64,000 nucleotides of DNA from Dioszegia crocea (lineage: Eukaryota; Basidiomycota; Tremellomycetes; Tremellales; Bulleribasidiaceae). This document shows, piece after piece, positions 11,351-21,766 of this stretch. The DNA is taken from positions 868,001-932,000 of the forward strand of contig BCKK01000006.1 of NCBI GenBank assembly GCA_001600615.1, in the 5' to 3' direction. Every line of letters starts with the position of its first letter. Positions within the stretch are counted from its first letter, which is position 1. Made by a program: the position numbers and the translations under genes. Under the pieces are notes generated by a model that ran no database searches, had not been told where the DNA came from, and was given only the letters and a program-made list of their open reading frames with translations.

Positions 11351-12539
11351 TGTGAGCCTGACAGGTAGGTTGGTGTATGGGATGGATCAGGTGGGTGTTG
11401 TGGAAGGGTCGCAGATAAGTAGGTGCGGTACTATTGAATCATCACTGGCGAGTCATGTGGTCGTTCCGAGCTTATACAAAGTGTAGGTTTTGTATGTGGC
11501 AATCGTCCAGCTGTCAGACTGTCAGCAAGTCTCGAAAAGACAAGAAGGTACCTCGACGTTGTCGATACAAGCAGTCTGAAGCCCCGTGATTGCACGATGA
11601 CAAAGGAGCAGGCATTGCGTCGATGAGCGCCGAGTTGCCCGATTCACTTCAAGACCACTGGACCGACCCTCCTTTGTGGAAAGGGAGGGGGAATCGTTAT
11701 CGTACCGCGGAAGGCCTTTACGCTTATACGATTCTGCATTCTCGCATCAAGAAGGAGAGGGAAATCATACCTTGCAGGCAAGCGCCACTGACGGGCGTAA
11801 GGAGGATGATCGATGATCGATGATAGGCGGAAAAGTCGTGCGGAACTTCCAGACCGCAGCTCATGGATGCATTCAACCCTTTCCGAGCAGGCGAAGCACA
11901 CGTTTGGTCGTAATACTGCCCGGTCACATCGTAGACTGTAGCGGTACCGGCGGGGAATGGACCACCTCCAGACCTATCGCGGGCCGCAATGGAGGCAGCT
12001 GCACCGCTTTCCGCTGGCGAATTCGTGGTTGCGGTCGTACTGCCTAAACAGTATTGGGAATGACAGAAGCGAGCCGCAACGAAGAGCTGCGTTCTCTGCT
12101 GTTCGACGAACGTGCACGACCTGCGGGTCTGAATAAGAATACGGCCGTAGAAGGAAGGGGTTGAAACGCGGGCGAACGACGATGACGACAGCATTCCTTG
12201 TCTCGGAGCGATCTATTTCGGATCTGATCAATCAATTTCGGGACAGCTCTATCTATACATTCACTCCATTTCTCCGAGTTCTATACGCGTAACTCTGGTA
12301 ATCCACCAGCTTGTCGGAATGTCAAGGCACGGGTCGCATCAACACGAACGTGCGAACGTGCGAGCCTGAAAAAGATACGCAGAAGCTCATTCCGTACGGC
12401 GCACGAGTGAAGTTTTCAACAGGTCGGGCCGCGATGATTGGGGGTCTGCTCTCACCCGATACATAAGAGCGGAGCTCTTCCGTACTTGTCCTCAAGCTTA
12501 ACCTCTCTTCATTTACTTCTTACCTCGACTGAAAGCCGA
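11351..12539. other. Long intergenic region upstream of PHO84
   Basis: About 1.2 kb between two divergent start codons. Small open frames here are not supported by codon pattern or splice context. There is a short ATGATCG tandem near 11803-11825 and a perfect tandem CGAACGTG at 12345-12360, about 180 bases before the PHO84 start. It probably holds long 5' UTRs and PHO84 control elements. Confidence 0.5.
12345..12360. promoter_or_regulatory. Tandem CGAACGTG octamer upstream of PHO84
   Basis: Two perfect head-to-tail copies of CGAACGTG lie 180-195 bases upstream of the PHO84 ATG. The ACGTG core is shared with bHLH sites, including those of Pho4-type phosphate regulators, but the full CACGTG palindrome is absent. 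A regulatory role is inference. Confidence 0.3.
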
Positions 12540-14542
12540 ATGTCGGAAATCGACCAAGCTACAGGCTCCAAGGTGGTGGACGAGACCTACCAGCCAATGA
12601 CATCGGCGGGCGAACGGCGACGAGCTGCCCTTGCCGAGATTGACGAGGCCAACTTTGGCTGGGTACACGTCAAGGCTTGTCTTGTCGCCGGTGTCGGGTT
12701 CTTCACCGATGCGTACGATATCTTCTCCATCAACATTGCTGCTTTGGCCATTGGTGAATCTCGATCCTGGACTGTGATGCGCAGTTGCTGATAGTCTAGG
12801 CTACGTCTACCATGCGCCCAACGGCGCCGCACCTGGCGCAAGCACACCCAACCAAGATCTCGGGATCAAGGTCTCTCACTCAGTCGGAACTCTCATTGGT
12901 CAGCTGCTGTTCGGTTGGTTGGCGGACCGCATTGGACGTAAGCGGATGTACGGTATCGAGTTGGTAAGTTTTACCGCTGCGCTGGTATAGTTGTCCTGAG
13001 ACACAAGCTGACAATGTAGATCATCATCATCATCGGAACCCTCGGAACCGCTGTCGCCGGCGCCGCCCCCGGCGTGTCCATCTATGGAGTCATCATCATG
13101 TGGCGATTCATCATGGGTGTCGGTATCGGCGGTGACTACCCCCTATCAGCAGTCATCACATCCGAATTCGCCGCCCGTCGTATCCGAGGGCGTATGATGG
13201 CTGCCGTCTTCTCAGCTCAGGGCTGGGGAAACCTCGCTGCCGGTATCGTCGCTGTCATCGCCATTGTTGCCTTGAAGAACTCGGTCTTGGTCGACGACCC
13301 GCTCTACTACGTCTCGGTCGACCAGTTCTGGCGAATCGTCATCGGAATGGGTATGGTCCCTGCTGTCATCGCCCTCTACTTCCGATTGACCATCCCCGAA
13401 ACTCCCCGATACACCATGGACGTCGAGCGAAACATTACCCAGGCTTCCAAGGACGCCAACCAGTACTTGGCAACTGGTACCTTCACGGTTGACCCGGATG
13501 CGGTGGTGGAGCGAGCAGAGATGCCCAAGGCTAGCTGGAAGGACTTCTGCCAGTTCTTCGGTCAGTGGAAAAACGGCAAGGTCTTGTTTGGTACCGCTTT
13601 CTCCTGGTTCGCCCTAGACGTGAGTCTTACCTCCGCGGCGAGGAACACTGCTGACAATCTCAGGTCGCTTTCTACGGTTTGGGTCTCAACTCCTCTACTA
13701 TCCTTACCACCATCGGCTTCGGCACGTACACCGCCGGCGGCAGTGCCCAACTCAACATGTACCAATCCATCTACAACTCTTCCGTCGGTAACATCATCCT
13801 TGCTGTTGGAGGTCTCATCCCCGGATACTACGCCACCATGTTGTTGGTCGACAAGTGGGGCAGGAAGCCTATCCAGCTCATGGGCTTTGCAATGCTCACT
13901 ATCATCTTCTGTTGCATGGGTGAGTAAGGATCTTTTACCTTGGTAACTTGAGCTGACGTGCTGTAGGCTTCGGTTACGAGAAACTCATCGCCTCGAACGA
14001 AGGCAAGAAGGCTTTCGTCTTCCTTTACTGCTTGGCCAACTTCTTGTGAGTTCAGTCATTCCCTTTTGTGGGAAGTACGATGCTGATTATTTTCAGCCAG
14101 AATTTCGTGAGTCTGAATCTCAGAGGCCTGAGATGTGCGAAGCAGCTAGCTAATCCACTACAGGGCCCGAACACCACCACCTTCATCGTTCCCGGCGAAG
14201 TCTTCCCCACTCGGTACAGATCCACCGCACACGGCATTTCCGCCGCCTCGGGTAAACTTGGAGCCATCATTGCGCAAGTAGGCTTCTCTCGTTTAAAGGA
14301 CATAGGGGGTACCAATGCCTTCATTGGGCATATCCTAGAGAGTGAGTGATCCATTTGAACGTGGAAAGTCATAGGGAAGACGCTGACAATTTCCAGTTTT
14401 TGCCCTTTTCATGTTGTTGGGCTTTTTCTCCACCCTCTTGATCCCCGAGACCAAGGGTATCTCCCTGGAGGACTTGTCGAACGAGGATCAGACACACTTC
14501 GTGGGCGACTCGAAAGACTCCGAGAAGGCTCGCAGTGTCTAG
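12540..14542 (+). CDS. PHO84: Inorganic phosphate/H+ symporter (PHO84-like MFS transporter)
   Basis: This is a plasma-membrane major-facilitator transporter of the phosphate:H+ symporter family. The first helix region reads [22 protein letters not shown], the typical PHS opening. The MFS loop 2-3 motif is [14 protein letters not shown], and helix 4 carries the family signature [19 protein letters not shown]. Later elements include PETPRYT, the loop 8-9 motif [32 protein letters not shown] and the end motif IPETKG. Seven or so short introns split it, for example 13619-13663 and 14347-14396. Start MSEIDQATG at 12540 is chosen over an upstream in-frame ATG at 12438, because the extension is not transporter-like. 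The stop is TAG 14540-14542. It imports phosphate using the proton gradient and is usually induced by phosphate starvation. Confidence 0.93.
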
Positions 14543-15282
14543 GAGGGTGCAGTGGTGAGGGGGATAGATTTCGCCTTATAATCCTTTATAGATATTTACG
14601 ATTCCGGATGTATTGCATTTTGGTATGACCTATGATATGTATGACGCGGATCCCGAGAGCACAAGCTGCCGCTGATAGTTGCACAGCGCACCATGTTGCT
14701 AGTGTAAATGTGGTCCGGTGATATCAGGAGAGAACCCATATCGGCGACTCCTCATTCCTCATGCCGGCATTACCCAAAGAGGAAATTCTAGTACCAGGCT
14801 ATCATTGAAACTTTCATTGGGCTTGCCTGTCGATTCTGAGTAGATGCATAGAGAACACTATCGTTCGAGCTGGATGCCAGGCCTAAAAAGGCTACCGAAA
14901 CAGGACTAGAATGCTATTTGAACCGCCCTGACAGGGAAAATCATTTGAGACATGAAGGGCAGTCACTTCCGCCTGAGTGTCTGTCCTGCCCAGCCGTATG
15001 CATGCAACCTCGGTGATTCGCATGTAGAGTACTAGTGTATGGCCTACATGTCACCTTGTCTTTTCGCCGGCCTGACTCCATGTGACCAAGAGTTGGGCAT
15101 GCAACCGACACGCTGGCATATGTGGGTGAATCCGGATCGAGGCGACAGTCATGTCGAGCAGCGACGCGTTCTGTGATCGCGTCCTAGCACCAGAGCACAG
15201 TAAAGCAAAGTTGACCTATATGACACGCATGCGGTTGTACCTGGGACGATCAGCCTTATCCACGTCAAGCCGTCATGTGATC
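14543..15282. other. Intergenic between convergent genes
   Basis: About 0.74 kb between the PHO84 stop and the dynactin p27 stop. Both genes end here. I see no open frame of convincing composition, no tRNA and no clear repeat. It is long for a convergent gap in this genome. Confidence 0.45.
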
Positions 15283-15923
15283 TCACTTTGGCATGATCTC
15301 CCTTAGATACTCCCTCTCTTTATCCCTCACCGCCCTCTCCGTCTCTCCAGTGCTACCATCCCAATTCCTCCGCTCACATAGCGATCCATAGATAACGGTC
15401 TGGCTTTCGATCGTTTCGATCTCGGTGCTTTCCGGGTCCAAAGCGAGGGTGACTGTGCCCGGCGCGAATGTGCAGTGATCCGAAATGGCGATTTGAGACG
15501 AGACTTTGCTTCTGGGTTTGAATGTGTTGTAGTCCCCTATAGATGCAGCTTCTATACCTGATCGTATCAGCCTGCATCCTTTACCAGTATGTAGCTTAGT
15601 AACTGGATAAGGGCAGAACGTACGACAGCCGACCATAAAGTAGTTCCCCTTCCCGATCCGCATAACCGCCTTTCCCCTATTCAAGACCACAGCATTCTCC
15701 TCGATGACACAGTCCGCCTCAAAGACGATGGGCCCTGTGGCTGCTATGATCGTTGAGCGTGGATGAACGATGCAGCCTGGGCCTAGGGTGATTTCCCCGC
15801 GGAGGTTGGTATCTTGCGCTATCAGGCATGTGGAATGCGCTGTGATGCGAGCTTCGCTATTGCCTATGAGCTAACGCCTGGGGATCAAGGGCGAAGGCCA
15901 GCTCACGATTTAGCAGTCGTCAT
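15283..15923 (-). CDS. Dynactin subunit 6 (p27), left-handed beta-helix protein
   Basis: Spliced exons give about 180 residues rich in hexapeptide repeats: ITAHSTCLIAQDTNLRGEI, IVHPRSTIIAATGPIVF, CVIEENAVVLN, KGNYFMVGC, IEAASIGDYNTFKPRSKV and SDHCTFAPGTVT. They end with the TVIYGSLCERRNW segment typical of DCTN6. The hexapeptides build a left-handed beta-helix. DCTN6 pairs with DCTN5 in the pointed-end complex of dynactin, which supports dynein motility. The start MTTAKS at 15923 sits on a tiny first exon followed by an intron with donor GTGAGC. Another intron lies near 15556-15624. The stop is TGA 15283-15285. Gamma-carbonic anhydrases share the fold, but the C-terminal signature favours dynactin. 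The gene is head to head with the syntaxin, 160 bases apart. Confidence 0.82.
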
Positions 15924-16083
15924 GATCGCTGCATCAAGTTGATGGCTGAATTCAACGTGAGCCTCAGCTGGACCCGGGGGAACCTTGTCAAATTCCCGCT
16001 TTGGGCAATTCTAGTCAGGCACCCCTGTGCAATGGCCACCCAACCCAACTTGACATCGCTTTCCACCTCAAACATCGCCCAAG

Positions 16084-17260
16084 ATGAGCTTCAACGATCT
16101 AGAACGAGGAGAATCATCACAGCCTCTCATAAGAGGTGGTCGACAAGGTATGCTTAATTGCTACACTCCACCATTAGTCATGTGCGAAGCTGACAACAGC
16201 GCAGATGAAGACCGGACGTTTGTCTCTTTGAAAGATACCTGCTCGATTCAGATCTTCAAGATTCAGAGTAATGTTCAGGGTATCCAGAAGCTTGTAGAGA
16301 AGCTTGGTGGAGCGGCGGATGGGCCGGCATTACGGACCAGTCTGTGAGTATGATGGGAATACTGGTAGATCCGGCAACGCTGATACATCCAGACACAACC
16401 TGACGGACGCTACGAGGGATATGATCAAGAAATCGACGGATGAGGTCAAGAAGCTTGCAGCTTTCCCAGCGGGTGGACCACATGTGTGTAATATCCCGAC
16501 GCGCTGATATTCTAAGCTGACCCCACAGGCATCTCGCAAACCTATACAAACCAAACTGTCGCGCGAGTTCGCTGCTGCTCTCACTGCATTTCAGCGCGTA
16601 CAGCGATTGTCGGCCGAGCGACAACGGAGCAATGTCGAAGTGCAACGGCGGAGAGTGGATCAGCTGCAGGAAGAGGCAGATGATAATGCTGGGATAGCAG
16701 AAGAGAGGGGGAGCGTGGAGTTGGACAGGGTGCAGCAGCAGACTCAGGTGCAGGCTCAGACGTAAGTCTTGTCTCTCCGACGTTTACATGAGGCTCCTTT
16801 GATCGATCTTTCCTTAAGCGTATTGAACGACAGCTGACTTGATTAGGGTGACGGCGCAAGAGCTGGACTTCCAGGAGACTTTAATAGCGGAGCGAGAAGC
16901 AGAGATCAGGGATATCGAAAGTGGGATACACGAGTTGAACGACATCTTCAGGGATCTGGGTACCATCGTCACCGAGCAGGGAGGCTTGATAGGTGAGTCG
17001 CTGGACTTTGGCATGAATGTAAATGTCGGTGCTGATTGATCAGATAATATCGAGAGCAACATCACTTCTGTTGCTCAAAACACCTCGTCAGCCGCTGAAG
17101 AGCTTACTACTGCTCACGAGTATCAACGCAAAGCAGGCAGGCGGATGGTCTGTCTCTTGATGATTTTGATCGTTGTCATACTGGTTATCCTGCTTGCTGT
17201 AAGTTTGCAGATTCGCGAATTTCATGGTCATTCAGCTTATACGCATAGATTCTATCATAA
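16084..17260 (+). CDS. Qa-SNARE syntaxin, Pep12/syntaxin-7-like
   Basis: An N-terminal helical region (FKIQSNVQGIQKLVEKLGG and TDATRDMIKKSTDEVKKL) matches a syntaxin Habc domain. A SNARE motif follows, QELDFQETLIAEREAEIRD continuing through FRDLGTIVTEQGGLID, with Gln in the zero layer. A C-terminal membrane anchor comes last. The anchor is completed by a final short exon: splicing from GTAAGT at about 17200 to the acceptor at 17248 yields ILLAILS and TAA 17258-17260. Without that splice the frame runs into nonsense. Endosome/vacuole Qa-SNAREs (Pep12, Vam3, syntaxin 7/12) have this arrangement and length (~265 residues). It mediates fusion of late-endosomal or vacuolar membranes; the exact compartment is inferred. 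Confidence 0.85.
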
Positions 17261-17577
17261 TCTGGATCTATCTATCAGCCGTATTCGTGTAACCTTTCCC
17301 GCCTACCTTTCCCTTCTTCGACCGTTGTATGCATATAATGGTGATACCATAAGCACGATGGATCCTGCCTTCATGCGATCCAGCTCAAATCTCAATTGCT
17401 GCAACAGTTTAGGGGGACGGAAAGGTGTCACATATCACTTGTTAAGAATCATATCGATACAGTGTAACTCTAAATAGTCTGGTATATACAACTTCTTCAC
17501 GAGCCATAAAGGCAGAAATACAGGAGGTTGATTGGTGTACCAACTCAGTCCACCCGCCTACGCCCTTCACCTGCCGC
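17261..17577. other. Intergenic between convergent genes
   Basis: About 0.3 kb, AT-richer than its surroundings, holding the 3' ends of the syntaxin gene and the next minus-strand gene. No other feature is seen. Confidence 0.4.
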
Positions 17578-18145
17578 CTACATGAAATGCAGCAATTTCG
17601 GCTCCCGAGAAGGATCGTAATGCCGCTTCTCCATCGCCAACAACGCAGTGGGTGCCACTGGCATCGTGGCGGATCGTTTTGGCTCCGCCCTCTCGGTCGT
17701 TGATGTGGAGGAGGTATCGCTCGATCCACCCGAACTGGGCTGTTTCGCCATACCGATACTTTGCATAGGCTGTTGTGGTGTGTATTGTGGGTGGGGTAGG
17801 GGTCGTGAGAGGGAAAGGCCAGAGAAGAAGGGGAGGTTTGGTCGAGTAGGGAGGGTAAAGGATGATGCTGGGCACAAAGTCAGCTCTATGAATAATAAGT
17901 GCCAGTCGGCCAGGAATTGGCTCACCTCGACTTGGTCCTGCAACCCCAGTCTCGCTCTTACGCCTCATACACTCATCATCGGCCTGCACCCCCTTTCCGC
18001 TTGAACCAGCCCCCTCGAACGATGAGAAGAAATGATGTAATCTGCCCTCGAAGCCGTGTGCGAGGAATGGCGGTGGGGTGCCGGATGGGGTGATGATTGG
18101 TGACGACTCGGCAGACGAGTGGGTTTGGATGGGTTGAGGTGTCAT
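17578..18145 (-). CDS. Small disordered protein of unknown function
   Basis: I do not recognise this gene. Exon 1 starts MTPQPIQTHSS at 18145 and runs to GVAGPSR. An intron with donor GTGAGC, branch GCTGAC and acceptor CCCAG joins it to a second exon starting ASSFTLPTRPN. The stop is TAG or equivalent at 17578-17580. The product is about 170 residues, rich in Pro, Ser and Thr, with a basic/phosphosite-like stretch TTERAEPKRSATMP and a C-terminal RHYDPSREPKLLHF that could be a short conserved peptide. There are no membrane segments. The clean splice supports a real gene. Confidence 0.55.
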
Positions 18146-18849
18146 GATGCTGTAGGGGTATGGTGGGAATGGAAGATTGCTAGTTGTGGTGGGATCGAGA
18201 TTTTCTGATACGCATCAGCCAGCGATCCTTTTTGTACAGGCCCAACGCCAAGATCCCGCCGGCAGGTAGTGACGCGGCAACAGCCGTGTTTCATCCAATG
18301 CAGAAGCTAGCGGCTGTAGGACACTATGATAGCGCACGAAGGACCATGTCTCGAACGGCAAAAAGTCAACTCACAGACTCGAAACACTTGTCTTGGATAT
18401 TGCCGAGTGAGTGGCAAAGGTGCAGATCGAGATGCGCTGATCTGAGTTGCCAGTATTGACAGTGGATGCTACAGTTTCTTGTGGCGGTCACGATGGGAGA
18501 GGGTAAGCGCGATGTATTGATGGACGATGTGAATGTATAGGCTGTGAGCTGTGTGAATAGATGAACGGATAGTGATGCAGTGACGCTCCACCAGCTGACT
18601 GCAGCCAAAATCGAGACGAAAGCAGGCTCGTCGGATCTCCGAACGTCAAATTACGGCACCGAGTAAATCCGATGACCCGATGCGGGGCCAACTTCGGCTT
18701 TGACCAATCCTATGCTGTCTAATGGCTTCTAATGGTTGCTGAATGATGTCCAAGCGAAGAGATGTTCTCCATGAGATAGTAGGTATTTACTGATTCCTAT
18801 GTCGCCTCTCGAGATCCCAATCATATTCCGTGTGGTTCGAGCAAATCGC
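18146..18849. other. Intergenic between two minus-strand genes
   Basis: About 0.7 kb separating the ferric reductase stop from the start of the disordered-protein gene. It contains no convincing coding exon. It may hold the 5' UTR and promoter of the latter. Confidence 0.4.
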
Positions 18850-20986
18850 TCACCACAAGAACGCCTCGACATCTAGCTCCCACTTGGTCGATGTCTTCCG
18901 TCCCAGTCCCGCTACCCTGTTTCGCACCTCATCACACATTTTCCCCGGACCACAAACAACGACCCCTACAAGGCCCCACCCGCCCTTGACCTCCGCCATC
19001 AGGGCATCCTCGATACTATTTCTACCGCCGACCAGGATACTCCGCTCGACATGACCGGGCAGGGTGGGCTCGAGCTCGTCCACCAGTGCGGCCTGCCCGG
19101 GGCGGACCGACCAGTAGACTTTGACGTTGGGATGGGCGTGGACGAAAGGGAGGACGCCGGTGATACCGATACCGCCCGCAAAGAGGATGAGGCGGTCTGT
19201 AGCGAGGACAGGCCGTGATGAGGTATTGCGGTATGGACCGTCCATCAATGCGCGAAGGGTAGGATGGGGGTGATTGTGCAGCTGCGCAGTGATGCCCTTG
19301 TTGCGCTTGATGTAGACTGTGACACCGGATGTGGAGGATGGGGAAGAGAGGGTGAGGAGATTAGGAGAGGATTCGGATCGAGGGGAAGATGCGCCCGATC
19401 CAGAACCCGAGCCTGAGCCTGATGCAGTGGGTGAAGACGGACGGGATTTCTTTTCGTTCTCATTATCGTTCTCTTCGATTGATCGTTTCTCGTTTGAGAG
19501 GGGAGTGAGGAGGGAAGTAGGGATAACGGAGAATGGATGATTCTCCCACGGTGCCCATTTGCGGATCGCAGGCAGGAAGAGATAAGCGTGTTGACCTGGT
19601 GTAGCTGACCATCTGACACCCTCAATATCCACCCTGACTACCTCATCGCCTATCGGCGTGATGGTCGCACTCCTCACTCCGCACTTCAACACACGCCCCA
19701 GCCTGACCACCCGATCAAAGAACCAGATGGCCGAGCAGAGGTAGATCCACTGCTGATAACCCCTTGCCCGGAAAAATTGGAGTTCGAGGTGGTACCATGT
19801 ACCCGCAATGAAGATGATGGCGAGGATGATGTGGCTGATGAGGAAGATCTCGTATGAGTATCGACGGAATTGGGCGCTGAGGATCATAATCGCACAAGCG
19901 ACCGTACCGACGATGCCCCATTGGACGAAGGGCTTGGCGAGTTCGGCGCCATATCTGCCCTGGAGGGAGTATCGGACGAACTCGATAAGGGAGTGTAGGA
20001 TGATGATGACCAGGCAGAGTCTGGCGACCCAGCGATGAAGGAGGAGGTATGTTGAATGAGACCAGTTGCTAATGTATAGTTGGACGTTGTTGCGGCCGGC
20101 AAAGAGGACAGTGAGGGGTAGGAGAGCGAGGGAGATGATGCCGGTCCGCATACCGAGGTAGTTGAGAACATCCGCCTCGGTACTGCTGCGCGTAGAGAAG
20201 AGATTGCCGTAGTCGACGAGGGTGAGGGTGAAGGTGATGATGGACAGAGAGGCGATATAGAAGGATTGACCGAGGGTGGGGATGTGGAACAGCCGGAAGA
20301 CAGGCTCGACGTGGCGATGTAAGAGGGAAGGGTAGATCAGGCGGGGTTTGACCCAGTGAGAGATGATGCTGCTGTAGGGGAGATAGGAGAAGGCGGTGAA
20401 AACAATGGGGATGCCGACGCCGACAAGGAAGATGATCAATCTGTACGTCAGCTCAGTCCTCTGGGCAGTCACAAAGGACTTACGTATATCTAGCATAAAG
20501 AGTCTGCTGTCTCTCCGAATCGTCCATCTTCAACTTGGCAGTCATCCATTCCGTCTTACCCACCAACACCGTCCCCGTCATCCGCGCCTTCGCATCATAC
20601 ATTGCCGTTGGCGCTCCGTTGACATGGTCATACGCCTCCTGCCAGCCCCATTGGGGAGGAACATCATCATCCCCGGTCGCCTGGGCAGACCAGTACGACT
20701 CGACTTTCTCCCTCGTTGGGTTGAATGCGGGGTAACACCGGTCTTTGATGCAGTATGCGAGCGTGGTGAGGAAGGGAGCAGAGACGGCGCGACAAGCCGG
20801 GGTGATGGCTGCCCCGGTGACATTGGGGTTGGAAGGGCAAGCGATGAGGGCGTTACCCATGACTGATCGACAGGCGTAGGCGCACGAAGGGTTGTACATG
20901 TCAATACCCAGTCCGATGAAGGCTTGGACGGGCACGAGGAACAGGAGAGGAAGAAGGCAGAGTGAGCTCATGCAGAGACGAGCCAT
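18850..20986 (-). CDS. Ferric-chelate reductase (FRE family)
   Basis: Two exons are joined by an intron near 20440-20482. Exon 1 encodes a signal peptide (LCLLPLLFLVPVQAF) and a Cys-rich extracellular domain typical of fungal Fre proteins. Exon 2 has about seven membrane helices with two His pairs each spaced by 13 residues, in HRWVARLCLVIIILH and HIILAIIFIAGTWYH; these bind two b-type hemes. The FAD site is HPFSVIP and the NADPH site contains LFAGGIGITGVLPF. A Ser/Gly-rich insertion interrupts the cytosolic FAD/NADPH region near 19360-19470. The stop after EAFLW is at 18850-18852. It reduces Fe3+ or Cu2+ at the cell surface using cytosolic NADPH, upstream of high-affinity iron uptake. Iron-responsive control is expected from the family but no site is proven here. 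Confidence 0.9.
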
Positions 20987-21766
20987 TTTGCTGTGGCTTG
21001 GAGATGAAGTGATGTACCGGAGAGAACGAAGCGATTAATTATATAGGGAAAGCCATTCCTACACCCAGCCGGCTCACCCGCTTATATACCTCCCCAAATG
21101 CCTAGCTTGCGAAAAGCTGGACCCATGAAAATCTGCCCATTGCTGACCCAGTCGGCCGACCCAGACGGCGCTTTTGTGAATCTACATCTCACAAGCGCGG
21201 TGGCGTACCACTAGATCTCGTGCCTGCTCTTTGATGTTCGGGCGAGTGACAGGTCGTCAAGCGAGGCGGCCATTGCTCTAGGCAGATGGGATCTATGGAG
21301 TTTCTTTATCAGATAAAAAACCAGAGAGGAGGTAAGGCGGCATCTGAACTTTTGAGATCGGGGATAGGCAGGGCGGAAGCTATTTTGTCTAATCTGATTA
21401 GGGAGTTGAGGCTAAAAATAGCTTGCGGCTATGGCAGTCAGGGAATGGTGGAGGAATGGCTGGTATGCTTCGGCCGACTGCTGGCGCTGAGTGTACGCTG
21501 CTAATCCAGCTCATGTGTTATACTGTAACTCAGCTAAGATGCTCAGATCTTGCAGCATGGGAATTGCAGATGCGGTCACCGCGGAGATCGCTGTAAGAAG
21601 CCCCAAGGCATCTGAAGTGTAACTAGCACGTCAGGGCAAGAGATATATCATTACTGTAAAAGCGCTAGCAGGTCTCGGAACAACATCTCGGGACACTCCC
21701 AGCCCATAGCCATGCCTGAGGGTCGACCCCGAGCCGCCATATCGACCCCGTCCTGGTGCACACACG
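20987..21766. other. Intergenic, ferric reductase promoter
   Basis: About 0.78 kb. A TATA-like ATTATATAGG lies at 21035-21046, some 50 bases before the ferric reductase start. A CAGATAAA (GATA-type) site occurs near 21309. No gene is visible. Confidence 0.45.

Noticed and set aside
11724..12240. Open frames upstream of PHO84 on both strands
   Set aside because: Low-complexity Arg/Ser composition, no start context, no splice sites and no recognisable domain.
18184..18691. Short open frames between the ferric reductase and the disordered-protein gene
   Set aside because: No coding signature or homology pattern; best treated as intergenic.
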